A stretch of DNA of 64,000 nucleotides from Tsuneonella dongtanensis (GCF_001698205.1 NZ_CP016591.1:1116001-1180000), one strand, 5' to 3'. Counted from the stretch's first letter, positions 11,078 to 21,084 are shown. Made by a program: numbers and translations. The notes: generated by a model from the sequence alone, not told the origin.

Positions 11078-11748
11078 GTGGGCGTCGTTGTGCAGAACAT
11101 CGCACGAGCCGATCGCGCGATCATCGACGGCCTTGCCGAATGCGGCGTGGCGACCGTGCACGAGGCGCAAGATCGGACCGGATTGCTGGCGAGCTACATG
11201 CGGCCGATCTACGCCGGCGCGCGGATCGCAGGCAGCGCAGTGACGATCAGCTCTCCGCCGGGCGACAACTGGATGGTCCATGTCGCGATCGAACAGTTGC
11301 GGGAAAGCGACATCCTCCTGCTCGCGCCGACCAGTCCGTGCGAGGACGGCTATTTCGGTGACCTGCTGGCAACGAGCGCGATGGCGCGTGGGTGCCGCGG
11401 TCTGGTGATCGATGCCGGCGTGCGCGATGTCCGCGACCTGACCGAGATGGGCTTTCCCGTCTGGTCGAAGGCGGTGTTCGCGCAAGGTACGGTGAAGAAC
11501 ACGCTGGGCAGCGTGAACGTACCGGTGGTCTGCGCCGGAGCGGCGGTCGAGCCTGGCGACGTGATCGTCGCCGACGATGACGGAGTGTGCGTCGTACGCC
11601 GCTCGGATGCGGTGGCGGTGCTCGAGAAGGCGCGCGCCCGCGAAGCGAACGAGGGCGAGAAGCGTGAAAAGCTCGCCAGCGGCGTGCTTGGCCTCGATAT
11701 GTACAAGATGCGCGAGCGGCTCGAGGCCGATGGATTGAAGTACGTCTG

Positions 11749-11749
<1 letters not shown>
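11078..11749 (+). CDS. ligK: 4-carboxy-4-hydroxy-2-oxoadipate aldolase
   Basis: A 223-aa class II pyruvate aldolase of the RraA-like fold that splits 4-carboxy-4-hydroxy-2-oxoadipate into pyruvate and oxaloacetate, the last step of protocatechuate 4,5-cleavage. Key segments are [14 protein letters not shown], the [20 protein letters not shown] substrate-binding strand and AGVRDVRDL with the metal-binding Asp. The start is GTG with a good Shine-Dalgarno site. The stop shares a base with the ligU ATG. First gene of the divergent ligKUI operon. Confidence 0.93.
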
Positions 11750-13681
<1,932 letters not shown>

Positions 13682-14021
13682 GGTTAGAATTAGGGGGCCC
13701 GATCGGTTAAGTCTCTAGGACTCTGTATTATAACCTCTTATTTGCAGAAGATGGCGGACACCCTCTCCGCCAGCAAGTCTAAGTATCTGATACAGAATGT
13801 TATTATGCGGCCAAAAGCGCGCAGTTCTGCGCCCCTCCGGCGGTCGCTCCGCAGTGCAGAGAGCATGATCGAGGGAGAAATTAGGGCAATTGGAGGCGTT
13901 TTCTCTGTGCCCCTATCGGCCACTGCGGAGTAGCCAAATCCGCGCTTCCCTGTTGCGCTGCACCAGAAAAGGATAGCGGCGCCGAAGCGCCGCGATCGTT
14001 GTCATGTCAGTCGCTGGGATC
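13682..14021. other. 340-base gap between lig operon and recombinase unit
   Basis: No convincing gene. It is more A+T-rich at its start and contains two short hairpins: GGCGGA/TCCGCC at 13753-13771 and GCGCAG-TT-CTGCGC at 13820-13833. It separates the core catabolic genes from the minus-strand recombinase and is a plausible place for an element junction, though no flanking duplication was found by eye. Confidence 0.5.
13753..13771. repeat. short inverted repeat downstream of ligI
   Basis: GGCGGA and TCCGCC separated by a 7-base loop. It could help end ligKUI transcription or be part of an attachment site; there is no T-run after it on either strand, which argues against a classical terminator. 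Confidence 0.4.
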
Positions 14022-15710
14022 TCAGGCGGTCAGAAGTAGATCGACCTGCGCCTGGCAATCGAGCGGCAGGTCCAGACCGTCGAGTGTTGTTGCGGTCAGC
14101 CGCTCGGGCTGGGTGCCATCAAGGATGGCTTCCACAATCTGCGGTGCGAGGAAGCTGAGCCTGACCACTCGCGACACCAGGGAATCGCTGATCTTCTCGG
14201 TGCGAGCGATGGTAGGGAGGTCGGTCTCACCGGTCGCTATCGCTGCAGACCAGCGGCGCGCCTGGCCGAGTACCTTGAGCAGGCTCGGATCGGGTGTGCC
14301 CGCGGTTGATGCCCTGCCATTGTCCTGCACCATGCGGATTGCGGTTCCTGTCTTGCTCAATCGCACATGGGAGGAGAGGGTCACGGTATCTTCGGTCGGC
14401 GCAGCTTCCATGAGCCGCAGGTCCCGCGCGAGCACACTTGTCGAGATCGCTATCTCGAGACTCGCCGGGGACACCGTGACGCGGGTCACGAGCCTGCGCA
14501 TCAAGGACTGCTCCCTGCGCCTTACCGCGGTCGCGAGCTTCCCGGCATTGGTGAGAGCGGGGCGGGCGACGTCGGCCTCGAGCGCAATACCTGCCTGCGA
14601 CAGAAGCGTCAGCGGATCGTCGAGCGCCTCGGCCACCCGGTTGGACACCGCGGCCTCGATCTCCCGGGCGGGTATGCGCATCCCTTCAGCGCTGTCCACA
14701 TCGGGATCGTGATGGAGGACCTTGCTGACGTAGTAGCGGTAGCGAACCTTGGCGTCTTTCGATCCGCTCCTGGCGGGCTTGCATGCGTGGGTGGCGATCA
14801 AAGGCTGGCCCTCGGCATCGACGAGCTTCCTGGCAAGCATACTGGGCGACTGGACCTTCCGCGCCGAGCGCGACCCCTGCGTGTTCTCTTTGAGGCTCAG
14901 CTGCACCTGCTCCCACGTCTCCCGGTCGATGATCGGCGTGTGGTTGGCGAGGTAGACCTTGCCGCGATGGTGGATCTCGCCGACGTAAACGGGGTTCACG
15001 AGCACATGGTAGATCTGTCCGCGCGAGAACGGTCTTCCGCCGATATGTCGACCGCTACCTGTCGTGCGAGCCGGGACCTCGATGCCTTCGCTCACGAACT
15101 CCTCCGCGAGCAGCCGTACGCTGCCCAGCGACAGGTACCGCTCGAAGATGCGCCGGATGATCGATGCATGGTCGTCGACGATTGCGAGGCTGCGACCGTC
15201 GGGCCGGTAGCCTATCGGTGGAACCCCGCCCATCCACATGCCGCGGGCCTTGGAGGCGGCGATCTTGTCGCGGATGCGCTCCGCGGTGACCTCCCGCTCG
15301 AACTGGGCGAACGAGAGCAGCATGTTGAGCGTCAGGCGCCCCATGCTGGTGGTCGTGTTGAACGACTGGGTGACCGACACGAAGCTGACCTCGGCCTTGT
15401 CGAACGCTTCGACCAGCTTGGAGAAGTCGAGCAGTGAGCGGGTCAACCTGTCGACCTTGTAGACCACGACGATGTCGATCTTCTGGGCCGCGATGTCGGC
15501 AAGGAGGCGCCTGAGGCCGGGGCGCTCGAGCGTTCCGCCCGATATGCCACCATCGTCGTATTCGTCGGGAATCAGGGCCCAACCTTCGCTGGCCTGGCTC
15601 ATGACGTAGGCCGCACACGCCTCGCGCTGGGCGTGAAGGGAGTTGAAGTCCTGTTCGAGACCTTCCTCGCTCGACTTGCGGGTGTAGATGGCGCAGCGGA
15701 CCTTGTTCAT
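14022..15710 (-). CDS. large serine recombinase
   Basis: A 562-aa site-specific recombinase. Residues 1-150 form the resolvase-type catalytic domain: IYTRKS gives the nucleophilic Ser13, DEYDDGGISGGTLERPGL and YKVDRLTRSL carry catalytic arginines, and FAQFEREVTAERIRDK leads into the long helix. A recombinase domain (GGVPPIGYRPDGR and following, about residues 170-270) and a long C-terminal DNA-binding part complete the large serine integrase plan. It is the last gene of a three-gene unit with DUF2924 and DUF3489 proteins, joined by ATGA overlaps. The frame is open upstream, but the ATG at 15710 is the family start. Probably mobilises or maintains an element here. Confidence 0.9.
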   Translation of the reverse strand: MNKVRCAIYTRKSSEEGLEQDFNSLHAQREACAAYVMSQASEGWALIPDEYDDGGISGGTLERPGLRRLLADIAAQKIDIVVVYKVDRLTRSLLDFSKLVEAFDKAEVSFVSVTQSFNTTTSMGRLTLNMLLSFAQFEREVTAERIRDKIAASKARGMWMGGVPPIGYRPDGRSLAIVDDHASIIRRIFERYLSLGSVRLLAEEFVSEGIEVPARTTGSGRHIGGRPFSRGQIYHVLVNPVYVGEIHHRGKVYLANHTPIIDRETWEQVQLSLKENTQGSRSARKVQSPSMLARKLVDAEGQPLIATHACKPARSGSKDAKVRYRYYVSKVLHHDPDVDSAEGMRIPAREIEAAVSNRVAEALDDPLTLLSQAGIALEADVARPALTNAGKLATAVRRREQSLMRRLVTRVTVSPASLEIAISTSVLARDLRLMEAAPTEDTVTLSSHVRLSKTGTAIRMVQDNGRASTAGTPDPSLLKVLGQARRWSAAIATGETDLPTIARTEKISDSLVSRVVRLSFLAPQIVEAILDGTQPERLTATTLDGLDLPLDCQAQVDLLLTA

Positions 15711-16138
15711 GCCGCTTTCCCCTTCCGCTGCTTGAGGCCGAAGAAGGCGGGCCCCGACCAGCGGGTACCGGTGATCGCGCGGGCGACCTCGCTCAGCGAG
15801 CGCCAGGTCTGGCCGTTCCACTCCACTTCGCCGTCCTCCCCGATGGTGACGATGTGGACCTTGCCCTGCCACTCGCGGACCAGCCGCATGCCCGGCGAGG
15901 CGCTGCGGGTATGGGACTTGGCGGTGGCGGCCTGATCGAGCCGCTGCTGCACTGCTCGCGACAGGCCGCCCAGCACCTTGGCTTGCAGTTCGTAGGCCAA
16001 GGCCAACCGCAGCATCGCCGGGCTCAGGCGAGGGAGGGGCTTCCTCGATACCTCGGCCCAGCGTTCGCGCAGCTGCGCCGGCGACATTGTCGCCAGCGCA
16101 GCCAGGTCAGCGTCGAGCTTGTCGCGTTGGCGGCTCAT
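15707..16138 (-). CDS. DUF2924 domain protein
   Basis: A 143-aa protein with the DUF2924 pattern: ALATMSPAQLRERWAEV, LLRLALAYELQAK-like helix (here AMLRLALAYELQAKVLGGLS), then KSHTRSASPGMRLVREWQGKVHIVTI and WNGQTWRSLSEVARAITGTRWSGPAFFGL. The last part looks like a small DNA-binding module. The family regularly sits beside serine recombinases in alphaproteobacteria and is probably a recombination accessory factor; no biochemical role is established to my knowledge. It overlaps its neighbours by ATGA on both sides. Confidence 0.85.
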   Translation of the reverse strand: MSRQRDKLDADLAALATMSPAQLRERWAEVSRKPLPRLSPAMLRLALAYELQAKVLGGLSRAVQQRLDQAATAKSHTRSASPGMRLVREWQGKVHIVTIGEDGEVEWNGQTWRSLSEVARAITGTRWSGPAFFGLKQRKGKAA

Positions 16139-16515
16139 TCGCCTGCCTTCGCGATACGATAGCAGGTCACCTCATCCCGCTTGTCCTTGGTGATCGTGTG
16201 CCCCTTCTTCTTTAGGCCGGTCAGTGACGCGCGCGTGGTGTGCGGCAACCACCCGGTGGCCTCGACCATCTCGGCGAGCGTGGCGCCTTCGGGACGCTCG
16301 AGCAGGGCGATCACCGCGGCGATCTTGCTCGATCCGTGCGGCTTGCCGGGTTTATCGGTGTTCTGTGCGGCCCTGATGCCGCTCGCTCCTGCGGTGGCCG
16401 CGGCGTCTGCCTTCGGTTCGCGTGCCATGCGGCGCTTGCGCGGTTGCTTGGCATCGGCGGGCGCGCCTGTCTCGGCCGCCGCACCTGGTGCCTCGGTGTG
16501 GGTAGTCGTGTTCAT
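16135..16515 (-). CDS. DUF3489 domain protein
   Basis: A 126-aa protein: residues 1-60 are low-complexity, Ala/Pro/Lys-rich and probably disordered. Residues 62-123 form a small winged-helix-like DUF3489 domain (SSKIAAVIALLERPEGATLAEM, then TGWLPHTTRASLTGLKKKGH). First gene of the DUF3489-DUF2924-recombinase unit. The domain resembles DNA-binding HTH modules, so a regulatory or excision-control role is likely but unproven. Confidence 0.85.
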   Translation of the reverse strand: MNTTTHTEAPGAAAETGAPADAKQPRKRRMAREPKADAAATAGASGIRAAQNTDKPGKPHGSSKIAAVIALLERPEGATLAEMVEATGWLPHTTRASLTGLKKKGHTITKDKRDEVTCYRIAKAGE

Positions 16516-16740
16516 TGCGTGGTTCTCCGTCTGGAGCGGCGATCATCGCTGCTCCCACCACCCAGGGCCCCGACCGCGCTGGGCTTCGGGGCGGCGGTCG
16601 TTCAACTCGGCCGCGATTCAGTAACGACAGCAATGCTTCCATTACGAACGAAGTCGAATGGAATGTGCGAGCGAACGCGAATATTCTCGACAATTGACGC
16701 TGAAGCTGGCGCCGCTAGATGTCCGGCTTCGCCACAAGCA

Positions 16741-16746
16741 AAGGAA
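16741..16746 (+). promoter_or_regulatory. ribosome binding site deciding the MucR TTG start
   Basis: AAGGAA ends seven bases before the TTG at 16754. The frame is open to 16658, but family resemblance (PSPLELATDLTIAWL) begins right after the TTG. Confidence 0.6.
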
Positions 16747-16753
16747 CACAATC

Positions 16754-17245
16754 TTGGCCGAAGAGAATACTCAGCCCAGCCCCTTGGAACTCGCCACCGA
16801 TCTGACGATTGCCTGGCTCTCCAATCCCAACACCACCGCTTTGGCTGACGATGTCCGGGCGTTCCTCCAGAAGATACATTCGGCGATTGCCGGCATCGGT
16901 TCGGGTGCCGCTGCTGAAGAAGAATTTGCGGCCGAAGAGTTTATCCCGGCGGTGTCTGTTCGCAAGTCGCTGGCCTCGAAGGATCACATCGTCTCGATGA
17001 TCGATGGCAAGCCCTACAAGACTCTTCGCCGTCATCTGTCGACCCACGGTCTGACCCCCGAGCAGTACCGGGAGCGCTACAACCTCAAGGCGGATTACCC
17101 GATGGTCTCAGAGAGCTATTCGCAGGTTCGTCGCGACATGGCGAAGAAGATCGGTCTCGGCCGGAAGCCGGGCGAGAAGGTCGGCCCGCGCAAGAAGGCC
17201 GCCACGGCTTCACCTCGTGGGGGCAGGAAGCCGAAGACCGCTTGA
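16754..17245 (+). CDS. MucR/Ros-family transcriptional regulator lacking zinc cysteines
   Basis: A 163-aa DNA-binding protein. The N-terminal LELATDLTIAWLSNPN helix is the MucR oligomerisation region. The DNA-binding core is MIDGKPYKTLRRHLSTHGL followed by the YNLKADYPMV and AKKIGLGRKPG basic segments. The protein contains no cysteine: the position of the zinc-finger Cys is serine (HIVSMIDG), so this is the zinc-independent type known among Ros/MucR homologues. MucR proteins act as H-NS-like repressors at A+T-rich DNA. It is divergent from the DUF3489 unit across a 238-base gap. The highly basic C-terminus (GPRKKAATA to the end) fits nonspecific DNA contact. Confidence 0.87.
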   Translation: MAEENTQPSPLELATDLTIAWLSNPNTTALADDVRAFLQKIHSAIAGIGSGAAAEEEFAAEEFIPAVSVRKSLASKDHIVSMIDGKPYKTLRRHLSTHGLTPEQYRERYNLKADYPMVSESYSQVRRDMAKKIGLGRKPGEKVGPRKKAATASPRGGRKPKTA

Positions 17246-17246
17246 T

Positions 17247-17474
17247 CTAGCTGCTCTGCTCCTTGCCGCGGCGGTGTAGTACCTCCGCCGCGGCAAGGAG
17301 GTCTGCCATGTCGTCAGCGGTTTGCCGCAGGCGTTGGAGGTAAGCTCGTCGGTCACGGGGGTGACCGGGCATCGCAAGCGCCAGGTCGACACTGGTGTCT
17401 TCCATTAGCCGGCCCGCCTCGAGGCACAGGCGTTCTATGAGCTTGGCGTCAATAGGACCGTTCTGCCTGGCCAT
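17247..17474 (-). CDS. small hypothetical protein
   Basis: A 75-aa ORF converging on the MucR gene with one base between stops. The predicted product is helical (LIERLCLEAGRLMED, then RRAYLQRLRQTADDMADLLAAAEVLHR) with good codon use for this genome. No domain recognised. It could be a real small protein of the accessory region; no clear ribosome site was seen. Confidence 0.45.
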   Translation of the reverse strand: MARQNGPIDAKLIERLCLEAGRLMEDTSVDLALAMPGHPRDRRAYLQRLRQTADDMADLLAAAEVLHRRGKEQSS

Positions 17475-17746
17475 GGGCCGACTATGCTCGGAAGGTCACG
17501 CAAGTCGATATGCAGCTTGCAGGAAAGACTGCTTTGCGTCCCAATAGAGGTCGTTCAGCACCAACATGGCCAAGACCGAAAACGGCCCTTCAACTTATCG
17601 GCTGAACATATCCGCAATTGGGCGGAAAGCACACTTTGTGCCCTCGGTGAAGTGAGAGGCTGACGCGCATCGGATCTGCCGATCATCGATGCCGAGCGAA
17701 CCCCATCATCAACCCGCCCGCCATCCTCGCCAAAATGCAAAGCGAT

Positions 17747-18898
17747 TCAGTCGACCGGTGACCAGCGCCATCGGGCCAGCGCAGCGGCGAAACGTGCGCG
17801 CAGGGGATCGGCGAATGCGGGTTGGATATGGCCGGCGAAGCGGAGTAGCCCGGCGATATGATTGATCATGCCGGTCGCCGAGGCAAAGCCGCGCGCCGCG
17901 GCGTGCGGCGCGATCCCGAATTTCTCGATGCCGCGGACATGGTCCTCGAGACGGCCGCGCAGCTCGCGCGACAGCCGCGGCGCCGCGCGATCAACCAGTA
18001 GGTCGAGCACGACCTTGCGACCGCCGGGCGGCACGATGGTGATCTTGCGCTCGTGCAGCCGGAACCGACGCGTCGCGAGCAGATCGCGCACTTCGCTGAT
18101 GATCTCGGTCGCGCGGTCGCGGCTGAACCCGCTGGCCGGTCCCGAAAAGGTCAGATCGTCAGAATAGCGCGTGTAGATGAGCCCATGGCGGGTGGCGAGC
18201 TGGCTTAGGTGTTCGTCGAGGACGCGGAAGACGAGGTTGGAGAGCATTGGGCTAGTCGGCGCGCCCTGTGGCAAATAGCCGGTCAGCTCGCGGCGATAGA
18301 TTTCGATGCCGCGACGGCTGGGATTGGCGACGGTGCGCTCAGCGCGCTTGCCGCGCGGCGGCGCTACCCAGGGGCGGGTGCAAAGCCGCGCCAGCTCGAA
18401 GGAGACTAGGCGCGCATAGCCGATCTCGCGAAACACGCGGTAGACCGCCTTCTCGGGTATGCTTTCGAAGAAGTCGTGGATGTCGAGCTTGAGCAGCCAG
18501 CCGGCGCTGGCGTGCCGCCGCGCACAGGCGTAGATCGAGCAGCCGCGCGCATAAGCGAAGCTGGCGCGGTGCACGGGCCGGTCGCGCAATATCTCGCGGA
18601 CGATCCAGCGCTGGACCGCCATCAGCTCGGGCGAAGGCACTGCGATGCGCCGGCCGCCGCCATCGCGTTTGCTGATATGGAAGTCGCGGTAGTGTGTGCC
18701 TTCCTTGCTGGCGATCACCGAGCGTAGGAATTTGTAGCTGACGTCCATACGCTTGGCGAGATGCATCAGCGTCAGAATCGCCGGGGCACCCTGGAGTTCG
18801 GGGCCAGCGGCCTGAGCGAGTGCGGCATCGAGCACCGGCTCGGGTCGGCCGCGCGCGCGACCATCGGCGCGATATTGGTGGGGCGAAGCGCTGATCAT
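17747..18898 (-). CDS. retron-type reverse transcriptase
   Basis: A 383-aa RT that would copy the upstream structured RNA into msDNA. RT blocks appear in order: ISKRDGGGRRIAVP (about 75-88), the region SIYACARRHAS around 121-131 that aligns with the retron NAxxH motif, KLDIHDFFESI with catalytic Asp139, LPQGAPTSPMLSNLVF (209-224), and YSDDLTFSG with catalytic Asp247-Asp248. The C-terminal thumb (VLDLLVDRAAPRLSRELRG) replaces the usual VTG triplet, so it is a divergent retron branch. There is no integrase, maturase or endonuclease domain. It follows an effector gene and a structured gap of 181 bases, the standard retron layout. Confidence 0.85.
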   Translation of the reverse strand: MISASPHQYRADGRARGRPEPVLDAALAQAAGPELQGAPAILTLMHLAKRMDVSYKFLRSVIASKEGTHYRDFHISKRDGGGRRIAVPSPELMAVQRWIVREILRDRPVHRASFAYARGCSIYACARRHASAGWLLKLDIHDFFESIPEKAVYRVFREIGYARLVSFELARLCTRPWVAPPRGKRAERTVANPSRRGIEIYRRELTGYLPQGAPTSPMLSNLVFRVLDEHLSQLATRHGLIYTRYSDDLTFSGPASGFSRDRATEIISEVRDLLATRRFRLHERKITIVPPGGRKVVLDLLVDRAAPRLSRELRGRLEDHVRGIEKFGIAPHAAARGFASATGMINHIAGLLRFAGHIQPAFADPLRARFAAALARWRWSPVD

Positions 18899-18899
18899 T

Positions 18900-19066
18900 C
18901 ACTTTGACCCGTAAGGAGGCCATAGTGGAGCGGACGAGCCCAGACATCGTAAGAGCGGAAGTTCGCTTCACTAAGGTCGATCTCAGCGACTCCGTTTCCC
19001 AGGCGAAGCGCAACGCGCCAGCCCGCCGCGGGAACCCCGCGACTTGGTCCGGCCTTTACGGCCGGG
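18900..19066 (-). ncRNA. candidate retron msr-msd RNA
   Basis: The segment directly upstream of the RT on the same strand is highly structured. At its 5' end CCGTAAAGGCC (complement of 19051-19063) can pair with GGCCTCCTTACGG at its 3' end (complement of 18908-18921), as retron a1 and a2 do. Between them are a compact CGCGGG-GTT-CCCGCG hairpin (msr-like) and a long imperfect stem in which GTTGCGCTTCGC pairs with GTGAAGCGAAC, closed inside by GTCG/CGAC (msd-like). The a1 arm can also form its own CCGGCC-GTAAA-GGCCGG hairpin. Exact ends, branching guanosine and msd boundary cannot be fixed by eye. Confidence 0.5.
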
Positions 19067-19079
19067 GGAAGCTGGATGC

Positions 19080-20225
19080 TCAGCGCTCCGCCCTCAGTTG
19101 CTTAGGATAATAGGGTTCGTCGCGATTAGGCAATACTCGAACCGGATGGGCGGCGCGCCAGCGTTTGAGCTCGGCGCGGCCGGCGTCGGTCAGTCGGTGG
19201 CGGGCATTGGTCAACCCAAGGCTATGAGCAAGGCGTAGCAAGCGTTCGGCCTCGGCAATGCTGACGCGCAGCACTTCGGCGATATTGCCGGCGTCATAGA
19301 CGCGCCGGGCGAGCAGATCGATGGTTTGGCTGAGCCGGGCGGCACCGGCGCTCCCGATCAGTGGCTCGCGCGGCGGGTCGGGCCGCATTGTAAACAGCCG
19401 CAGCAGGTCGTTGGGCACCCCCTTATATTCGAACAGGCTGTTCCAACCGGTCGCGACCTTCCACAGGATAAAAGGGAGGTTGTTGGGCGCGGTGTGCTCG
19501 AAAACGATGAGCGCGCGACTGTCGCGAAAGCCCAAGGCCCAGTTCTTGTTACGGCGCCCCGCCGAATCTCGGCACAACACCTCGACTTCGGCGCGTTGCT
19601 CGGGAGTCCAGCCGGCACCTTCGAAGGTCGGGCAAGCGCGAAGGATATGGACCTTGTCATCTCCGAAGGACCGGCGCAGTAGCCGCGCCGTCTTGTCTGT
19701 GGCGGCATAAGCGAGGACATGAAACTCGATCAGATGGTAAGAGGTCCAGCTGCGGATCGTCTTGTGACGCCGGAGTGCCTTATGAAACTTGATCAGCTGG
19801 CTGCCCGATCCGCTGAAATCGTCGAGCAACAGAATCGTGCGGACCTTGTGCTCGCGCAGACTCTCAAGATCATGGCCACCAAGCAGCCCCGCTGAGCTAC
19901 CGCCCTCGCGCAGCACGCCGGTCAGGATGCTGGCGAGCACCGCCTCGCTGCCGGGTAGTCCGGGCTCGAGGAGCTGATAGCGACCCGCCCGTCCTTCCGC
20001 GTGCGCGGATTCTCCGGGCGATACCTCACGTGCAGGGAATGCGGCGACTGGCCCAGCCAGGTCCGGCAACAAGGACAACGTCGCAGCGATCAATTCGCGG
20101 CGCAGATCGGTCTCGCTGATCAAGTCGAGCGCGTCGATGAGTAAACGCGCGGTATCGCGTCGCGGGACCGCGAAATTCTCAAGCCAAGCCGCGACGCGTG
20201 GATGTTCCGAGCGCGGGACAGTCAC
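19080..20225 (-). CDS. PRTase-CE-like retron effector with C-terminal winged helix
   Basis: A 381-aa protein in the place of a retron effector. The strand-loop ILLLDDFSGSG (131-141) is a PRPP-loop-like phosphoribosyltransferase signature as in PRTase-CE conflict-system proteins. The surrounding helices (LRREHI-like region 41-55, WTSYHLIEFHVLAYAATDKT) fit that fold. Residues about 305-365 (RRVYDAGNIAEVLRVSIAEAERLLRLAHSLGLT, interrupted by wing residues RHRLTDAGR) look like a winged helix. PRTase-type proteins are among the partner classes reported for retrons; the toxic activity is not established. It starts with GTG overlapping the stop of a small ORF (GTGA), and the RNA and RT follow. Confidence 0.7.
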   Translation of the reverse strand: MTVPRSEHPRVAAWLENFAVPRRDTARLLIDALDLISETDLRRELIAATLSLLPDLAGPVAAFPAREVSPGESAHAEGRAGRYQLLEPGLPGSEAVLASILTGVLREGGSSAGLLGGHDLESLREHKVRTILLLDDFSGSGSQLIKFHKALRRHKTIRSWTSYHLIEFHVLAYAATDKTARLLRRSFGDDKVHILRACPTFEGAGWTPEQRAEVEVLCRDSAGRRNKNWALGFRDSRALIVFEHTAPNNLPFILWKVATGWNSLFEYKGVPNDLLRLFTMRPDPPREPLIGSAGAARLSQTIDLLARRVYDAGNIAEVLRVSIAEAERLLRLAHSLGLTNARHRLTDAGRAELKRWRAAHPVRVLPNRDEPYYPKQLRAER

Positions 20226-20410
20226 GCCGCACAGTCCGGATTACGATAGATCGCCGCATGATCATCGGCGCGCTGCCAGCTGATACCGAACTCTTCGAGC
20301 AAGAGCAGCTTGGGGTTGTGGTGCGCCCCGAAGGCCTCGGCACGGAAAGCAATGTGCTGTTGTCCAACGGAAGCCGAGGACTCCAAAGCAAGGAAAGACA
20401 GTTGCCACAT
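20222..20410 (-). CDS. small protein coupled to the PRTase-like effector
   Basis: A 62-aa ORF from an ATG at 20410 (MWQLSFLALESSASVG) to a TGA that overlaps the effector GTG by four bases, the usual sign of translational coupling. The product contains GAHHNPKLLLLEEFGI and ends in YRNPDCAA. No domain was recognised. It may be a third retron component or a leader peptide that sets effector translation; it could also be the N-terminal remnant of a longer effector. The frame stays open to 20488. Confidence 0.45.
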   Translation of the reverse strand: MWQLSFLALESSASVGQQHIAFRAEAFGAHHNPKLLLLEEFGISWQRADDHAAIYRNPDCAA

Positions 20411-20690
20411 ACGAACATCATATCGTCGCGCCTGACACCTACAATGGGATGTCGACGGGTGAACGTTACACGTCGGCTTCAGACACAACTTGCCATTCGC
20501 CCAGCGCTATGCCGCCTAGCAGCAAAGCGCCCAATGTTGGCCGTCAGCGAAAGCTAGTCGGCGTCCGGAAGCTGCCATTCGTTCAGGTCCGGACGAAGGG
20601 CAACTCGCGACCCTATTGCGGCCGCTTCAGATCACTATCCGGGCCAGCAGATCGCTGACTCCGCCATGACCTCATGCTACGTTTTCGGCG

Positions 20691-20987
20691 ATGATTACCG
20701 AGAGCCACTACTGGAAGAAACCGTTGCTGGCTGGGGCCAAAGCCATCCGCAAATATATGGACACGGAAAACGTCAGCGAAGCTGAGTTCGCGCGGATCGA
20801 GCGGGAGATTTTCATCGGGTTCTATTCGATACGGAAATTACTAGAAGCGCTAGGGAAAGTCAGCGCGGAAACGCGCGATATGAAGGTGGCGCTTAGGCGG
20901 TATAACAAGCGCGCCGATCAGCCAACGCTGGCATTGAGGTTGTCTGGGAATTTGGCCCGCTTGTTGCGAACGGGTGGGCCAACCTAG
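20691..20987 (+). CDS. hypothetical protein, possibly truncated
   Basis: A 98-aa product beginning MITESHYWKKPLLAGA, an N-terminus I associate with longer hypothetical proteins in accessory regions, followed by helices (SEAEFARIEREIFIGFYSIRKLLEAL). It ends abruptly after RLSGNLARLLRTGG, so the gene may have lost its 3' part. No function known. It lies between the retron promoter side and the second sulfatase. Confidence 0.5.
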   Translation: MITESHYWKKPLLAGAKAIRKYMDTENVSEAEFARIEREIFIGFYSIRKLLEALGKVSAETRDMKVALRRYNKRADQPTLALRLSGNLARLLRTGGPT

Positions 20988-21084
20988 GCGACTTTCAGCC
21001 TGGCGCGAGACGCGTGCAAAAGGTACTTGTTGCGACCGAGGGGGCATCGGACGCTCGAATTATCAGTCTCCCTGGCCGTTACCC

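Noticed and set aside
13753-13771. tRNA gene 3' end as an integration site
   Set aside because: The hairpin resembles part of a tRNA end but there is no T-loop, anticodon arm or acceptor partner around it.
13742-13933. 63-codon ORF in the gap after ligI
   Set aside because: No ribosome site, no recognisable features, and it covers the two hairpins; better treated as non-coding.
17555-17740. 61-codon ORF between the small hypothetical gene and the RT
   Set aside because: No coding character or start signal; the region 17475-17746 appears non-coding.
20449-20658. 69-codon ORF upstream of the 98-aa gene
   Set aside because: Low-complexity Ser/Arg/Pro translation, no ribosome site, unlike neighbouring coding sequence.
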